64,000 bases of DNA from Bog-473 sp963821755 (lineage in GTDB: Bacteria; Actinomycetota; Acidimicrobiia; Acidimicrobiales; RAAP-2), in the NCBI GenBank assembly GCA_963821755.1, contig CAWGEX010000004.1, forward strand, positions 62,001 through 126,000, in the 5' to 3' direction. Within the stretch, counting starts at the first letter, position 1; each line of letters starts with the position of its first letter. The notes below the pieces were generated by a model. That model worked only from the letters and a program-made list of their open reading frames with translations, did not search any database and had not been told where the DNA came from. The position numbers and the translations under genes are program-made. Of this stretch, positions 61,739-64,000 are shown one piece after another.

Positions 61739-62671
61739 TCACGAGGCGAGTCCCCCGTTGCGCGCGCCGTCCATCCACTGAGCGGAGTCCTCGCCGTGGA
61801 GTCGCGCCAGCTGGTCGGCCAGGGCGCGGGCCGGTCGGGGAAGTGGCCGGTCGTTGCGATGAGCGAGGGCCACGGTGCGACTTAACCCGGGGCGGGTGAA
61901 TGGGATGGCGGTCAGGCTGCCGTCGGAAGGCATGGCGATGGCCGGCACCACGGCCGCTCCCAGCCCGGCCGCCACGAAAGCCAGGACGCCGTCCATCTCG
62001 CCGCCCTGGCTGACCAGGTGCGGGGAGACCCCGGCATCACGGCAGGCGTCGAGGGTGACCGAGCGGAGGTCGTAGCCCTCCCGGAACATGACGAGCGAGA
62101 GCCCGTCCAGGTCGGCCACCCGCACCCGGCGCCGCGCCGCCAGCGGGTGCTCGGGAGCGACGGCCAGGACGAGGGGGTCGTGGAAGAGGGGTGTGGTGGC
62201 CACCAGCGGGTCGGTCACCGGTTGGACGACCAGCGCGAGGTCGACCTCACCGCTGGCCAATTGGGGCACCAGCTGGTGGGATCCGGCCTCGACCACGAGG
62301 AGGTCGATCCCGGGATGGCTGGCCTGGAAATCGACCAGGGCCGGGGCCAGGACCCGGGTGATGAGGCTGGGCGTGGCGCCGATGGAGAGCCGTCCCCGGG
62401 CCATGCCCGTGAGGGCCCGGGCTTCGGCTCCCGTGGCCGCCACGTCGGCCAGGACGCGGCGGATGAACGGCAGCAGCGCCTCGCCGTCCGCCGTCAGGGT
62501 CACCAGGCTCTGGCCCGGCCCGCGATTGAACAGCTGGACGCCGAGCTCGCGCTCGAGGAGGCGGATCTGACGGCTCAGCGAGGGTTGGGCCAGGTGGAGT
62601 CGGGCCGCCGCCCGGGTGAAGTTCTCCTCCTCCGCCACCGCCACCGCGACCGCCAGCTGGTTCAGCTGCAC
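61739..62671 (-). CDS. LysR-family regulator
   Basis: 310 residues. The HTH QLAVAVAVAEEENFTRAAARLHLAQPSLSRQIRLLERELGVQLFNR and the co-inducer domain (GRLSIGATPSLITRVLAPALVDFQASHPGIDLLVVEAG, LVLAVAPEHPLAA) are clear. It is divergent from the succinate dehydrogenase operon with a 289-base gap, so it is a plausible regulator of it. A palindromic T-N11-A site lies in the gap. Confidence 0.93.
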   Translation of the reverse strand: MQLNQLAVAVAVAEEENFTRAAARLHLAQPSLSRQIRLLERELGVQLFNRGPGQSLVTLTADGEALLPFIRRVLADVAATGAEARALTGMARGRLSIGATPSLITRVLAPALVDFQASHPGIDLLVVEAGSHQLVPQLASGEVDLALVVQPVTDPLVATTPLFHDPLVLAVAPEHPLAARRRVRVADLDGLSLVMFREGYDLRSVTLDACRDAGVSPHLVSQGGEMDGVLAFVAAGLGAAVVPAIAMPSDGSLTAIPFTRPGLSRTVALAHRNDRPLPRPARALADQLARLHGEDSAQWMDGARNGGLAS

Positions 62672-62771
62672 TGGTTCATCGTTTCAACAGGGTCGTCGGT
62701 TCCACGGATTCACGGTCCAGGTTCATCGCTCGGATTCATCGCTCGGAGTCTCATCGTTCCTCCACAATTTC

Positions 62772-62837
62772 ATAGCGTAGCGCTATCAATCTCATGTCAT
62801 CTATGTCTTTGACGTTGTCGTGTCGACTGTTTAGGGT
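62772..62837 (+). promoter_or_regulatory. LysR-type site and sdh promoter
   Basis: ATAGCGTAGCGCTAT (62772-62786) is a perfect dyad with arms ATAGCG and CGCTAT and fits the LysR T-N11-A form. Downstream TTGACG (62809-62814), 17 bases, TAGGGT (62832-62837) is a good promoter reading toward the sdh genes. The rest of the 62672-62960 gap holds no gene; the mRNA leader would be about 115 bases. Confidence 0.6.
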
Positions 62838-62960
62838 CAAGGCCATGGCCGCAGAAACGGGAGCATCGAACCCTCCTGGTCGAGGGCGCATGGTGAGGCG
62901 TCGGGTCTGGAATGATTGGCTCGCCGTGACCCGCCCGGCGCGGGCGCCGAGGAGGAACGC

Positions 62961-63794
62961 GTGACAGCGACATTGGAAAACCCCACGCCGACGCCGGTCG
63001 CCATCGGCGGGGCCAGGGGGGGCCCGGACCGGCCGACGCTGCGCGAGGACCGCTGGTGGGTGGAGCCGGTCGTCACCGTCACCGTCCTCACTGCCTTCGT
63101 GGTGTATTCGACCTGGGCCGCCTTCATCAACAAGGACTACTTCGTCGGCGCCGCCATGCACCGCAACCTGCTCTCGCCCTTCTACTCCCCCTGTCTGGCC
63201 GCCAGTTGCGTGGCCGGCAGCCACCCCCGGGTGGTGGCCGAATGGTGGTCGCTCTCCCCGGCCCTGCTCATCTTGATCTTCCCGCTGGGCTTCCGGCTCA
63301 CCTGCTACTACTACCGCAAGGCGTACTACCGCTCCTTCTGGTGGTCGCCCCCGGCTTGCGCCGTGGCCGACGCGCACGGCAGCTACAGCGGCGAGTCGCG
63401 CTTTCCCCTCATCCTCCAGAACGTGCACCGCTACTTCTTCTGGATACTGCTCATCTTCAACGTCCTGTTGACCATCGACGCCGTCGAGGCGTTCAGCCAA
63501 CCGGGTGTGGGTGACGGCTGGGGCATCAGCGTGGGCACCGTCGTGCTCCTGGCCAACGCCGTGTTCCTCTGGCTCTACAGCCTCTCGTGCCACGCCTGCC
63601 GCCATTTCTGCGGGGGCGCGGTGCGGTCGTTCGCCAAGCACCCGGTCCGGCACAAATTGTGGAAGCTGGTGACGCCGCTGAACGCGCACCACATGCTCTT
63701 CGCCTGGATCAGCCTCTTCGGGGTGGCCCTGTGCGACCTCTACGTGCGACTGGTCGCCAGCGGCACCATCCACGACCCCGGCTTCCACTTCTAG
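62961..63794 (+). CDS. sdhC: succinate dehydrogenase membrane anchor subunit
   Basis: 277 residues from GTG 62961 with GAGGAGG five bases upstream. Five membrane helices (PVVTVTVLTAFVVYSTWAAF, ALLILIFPLGFRLTCYYYRKAYYRSFWW, YFFWILLIFNVLLTIDAVEA, GTVVLLANAVFLWLYSLSCHACRHF, HMLFAWISLFGVALCDLYVRL). The YYYRKAYYRSFWWSPPACAVADAH motif and His residues (ILQNVHRYFF, LNAHHMLF) match the heme-binding anchor of actinobacterial Sdh1. It passes electrons from the Fe-S subunit to quinone. The flavoprotein gene follows. Confidence 0.9.
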   Translation: MTATLENPTPTPVAIGGARGGPDRPTLREDRWWVEPVVTVTVLTAFVVYSTWAAFINKDYFVGAAMHRNLLSPFYSPCLAASCVAGSHPRVVAEWWSLSPALLILIFPLGFRLTCYYYRKAYYRSFWWSPPACAVADAHGSYSGESRFPLILQNVHRYFFWILLIFNVLLTIDAVEAFSQPGVGDGWGISVGTVVLLANAVFLWLYSLSCHACRHFCGGAVRSFAKHPVRHKLWKLVTPLNAHHMLFAWISLFGVALCDLYVRLVASGTIHDPGFHF

Positions 63795-63826
63795 GCGCTC
63801 GAAAGCAACCGAAGGACATTCAGGAC

Positions 63827-64000
63827 ATGGCCGATCCCGAGTACGAAACCCACGAGTACGACGTCATCATCATCGGGGCGGGCGGCTCCGGCCTGCGCGC
63901 CGCCATCGAGGCCAAGGAGCGCGGCCTGCGGGTGGCGCTGGTCTGCAAGTCGTTGCTGGGCAAGGCGCACACCGTCATGGCCGAGGGCGGCATGGCCGCC
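63827..64000 (+). CDS. sdhA: succinate dehydrogenase flavoprotein subunit, cut by window edge
   Basis: 58 codons before the window ends. EYDVIIIGAGGSGLRAAIEAKERGLRVALVCKSLLGKAHTVMAEGG is the FAD-binding Rossmann motif (GxGxxG) and the Ser/His region of SdhA/FrdA. It starts 32 bases after the anchor gene, so the two are in one operon; the iron-sulfur gene should follow outside the window. Confidence 0.92.
   Translation, partial: MADPEYETHEYDVIIIGAGGSGLRAAIEAKERGLRVALVCKSLLGKAHTVMAEGGMAA

Overview
The window looks like a chromosomal segment of a high-GC actinobacterium, most likely of the class Acidimicrobiia or a close relative. The evidence is two WhiB-type Fe-S regulators, F420-type nitroreductase-like proteins, an MreB homologue, a UPF0182 membrane protein, a sortase-E-type LAxTG protein, mycothiol-type maleylpyruvate isomerase-like proteins, and several promoters whose -10 box lies about 6 bases before the start codon (leaderless transcripts). 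The lineage is an inference from gene content, not from a marker gene.

Bases 1 to about 43,400 are an accessory region of many small one- to three-gene units, most with their own regulator: a mercury-type MerR operon; GntR-ABC and PadR-ABC modules; two ECF42-type sigma factors paired with YCII/DGPF proteins; TetR, HxlR, ArsR, AraC and GyrI-type MerR regulators; and expanded small enzyme families (five alpha/beta hydrolases or their remains, four RibD/DHFR-like reductases, three SRPBCC proteins, several DinB/maleylpyruvate-isomerase-like proteins). The region ends at 43.4 kb with a decayed large serine recombinase lying against an initiator tRNA-Met gene and its terminator, which suggests an island end. 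From about 27.9 to 33.1 kb a short stem-loop repeat recurs at gene boundaries. A separate pair of direct repeats, about 4 kb apart, flanks the PadR-ABC-FtsX module.

The most interesting system is at 18.7-20.3 kb: a two-gene operon of an encapsulin shell protein and a nitrobindin-like heme-binding beta-barrel protein. The beta-barrel protein ends in a Pro-rich linker and a GLGVGSLR-type tail that looks like an encapsulin cargo-loading peptide. The genes overlap by 4 bases. This predicts a nanocompartment loaded with a heme beta-barrel protein instead of the usual ferritin-like or DyP peroxidase cargo.

From 43.5 kb to the end the content is housekeeping: UPF0182 protein, a DivIVA-like coiled-coil protein with an unusual Cys/His C-terminus, a PDZ/Lon-like protease, MreB, an apparently inactive HtrA-like protein, a DUF2342 protein, two WhiB regulators, formiminotransferase, a MoxR-VWA chaperone pair, an LAxTG cell-wall protein, and a LysR regulator divergent from a succinate dehydrogenase operon that runs off the right edge.

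Many genes, including conserved housekeeping ones, carry a single frameshift, often in a short G or C run. The pattern suggests base-calling or assembly errors more than real decay, so such genes are annotated across the shift and marked.
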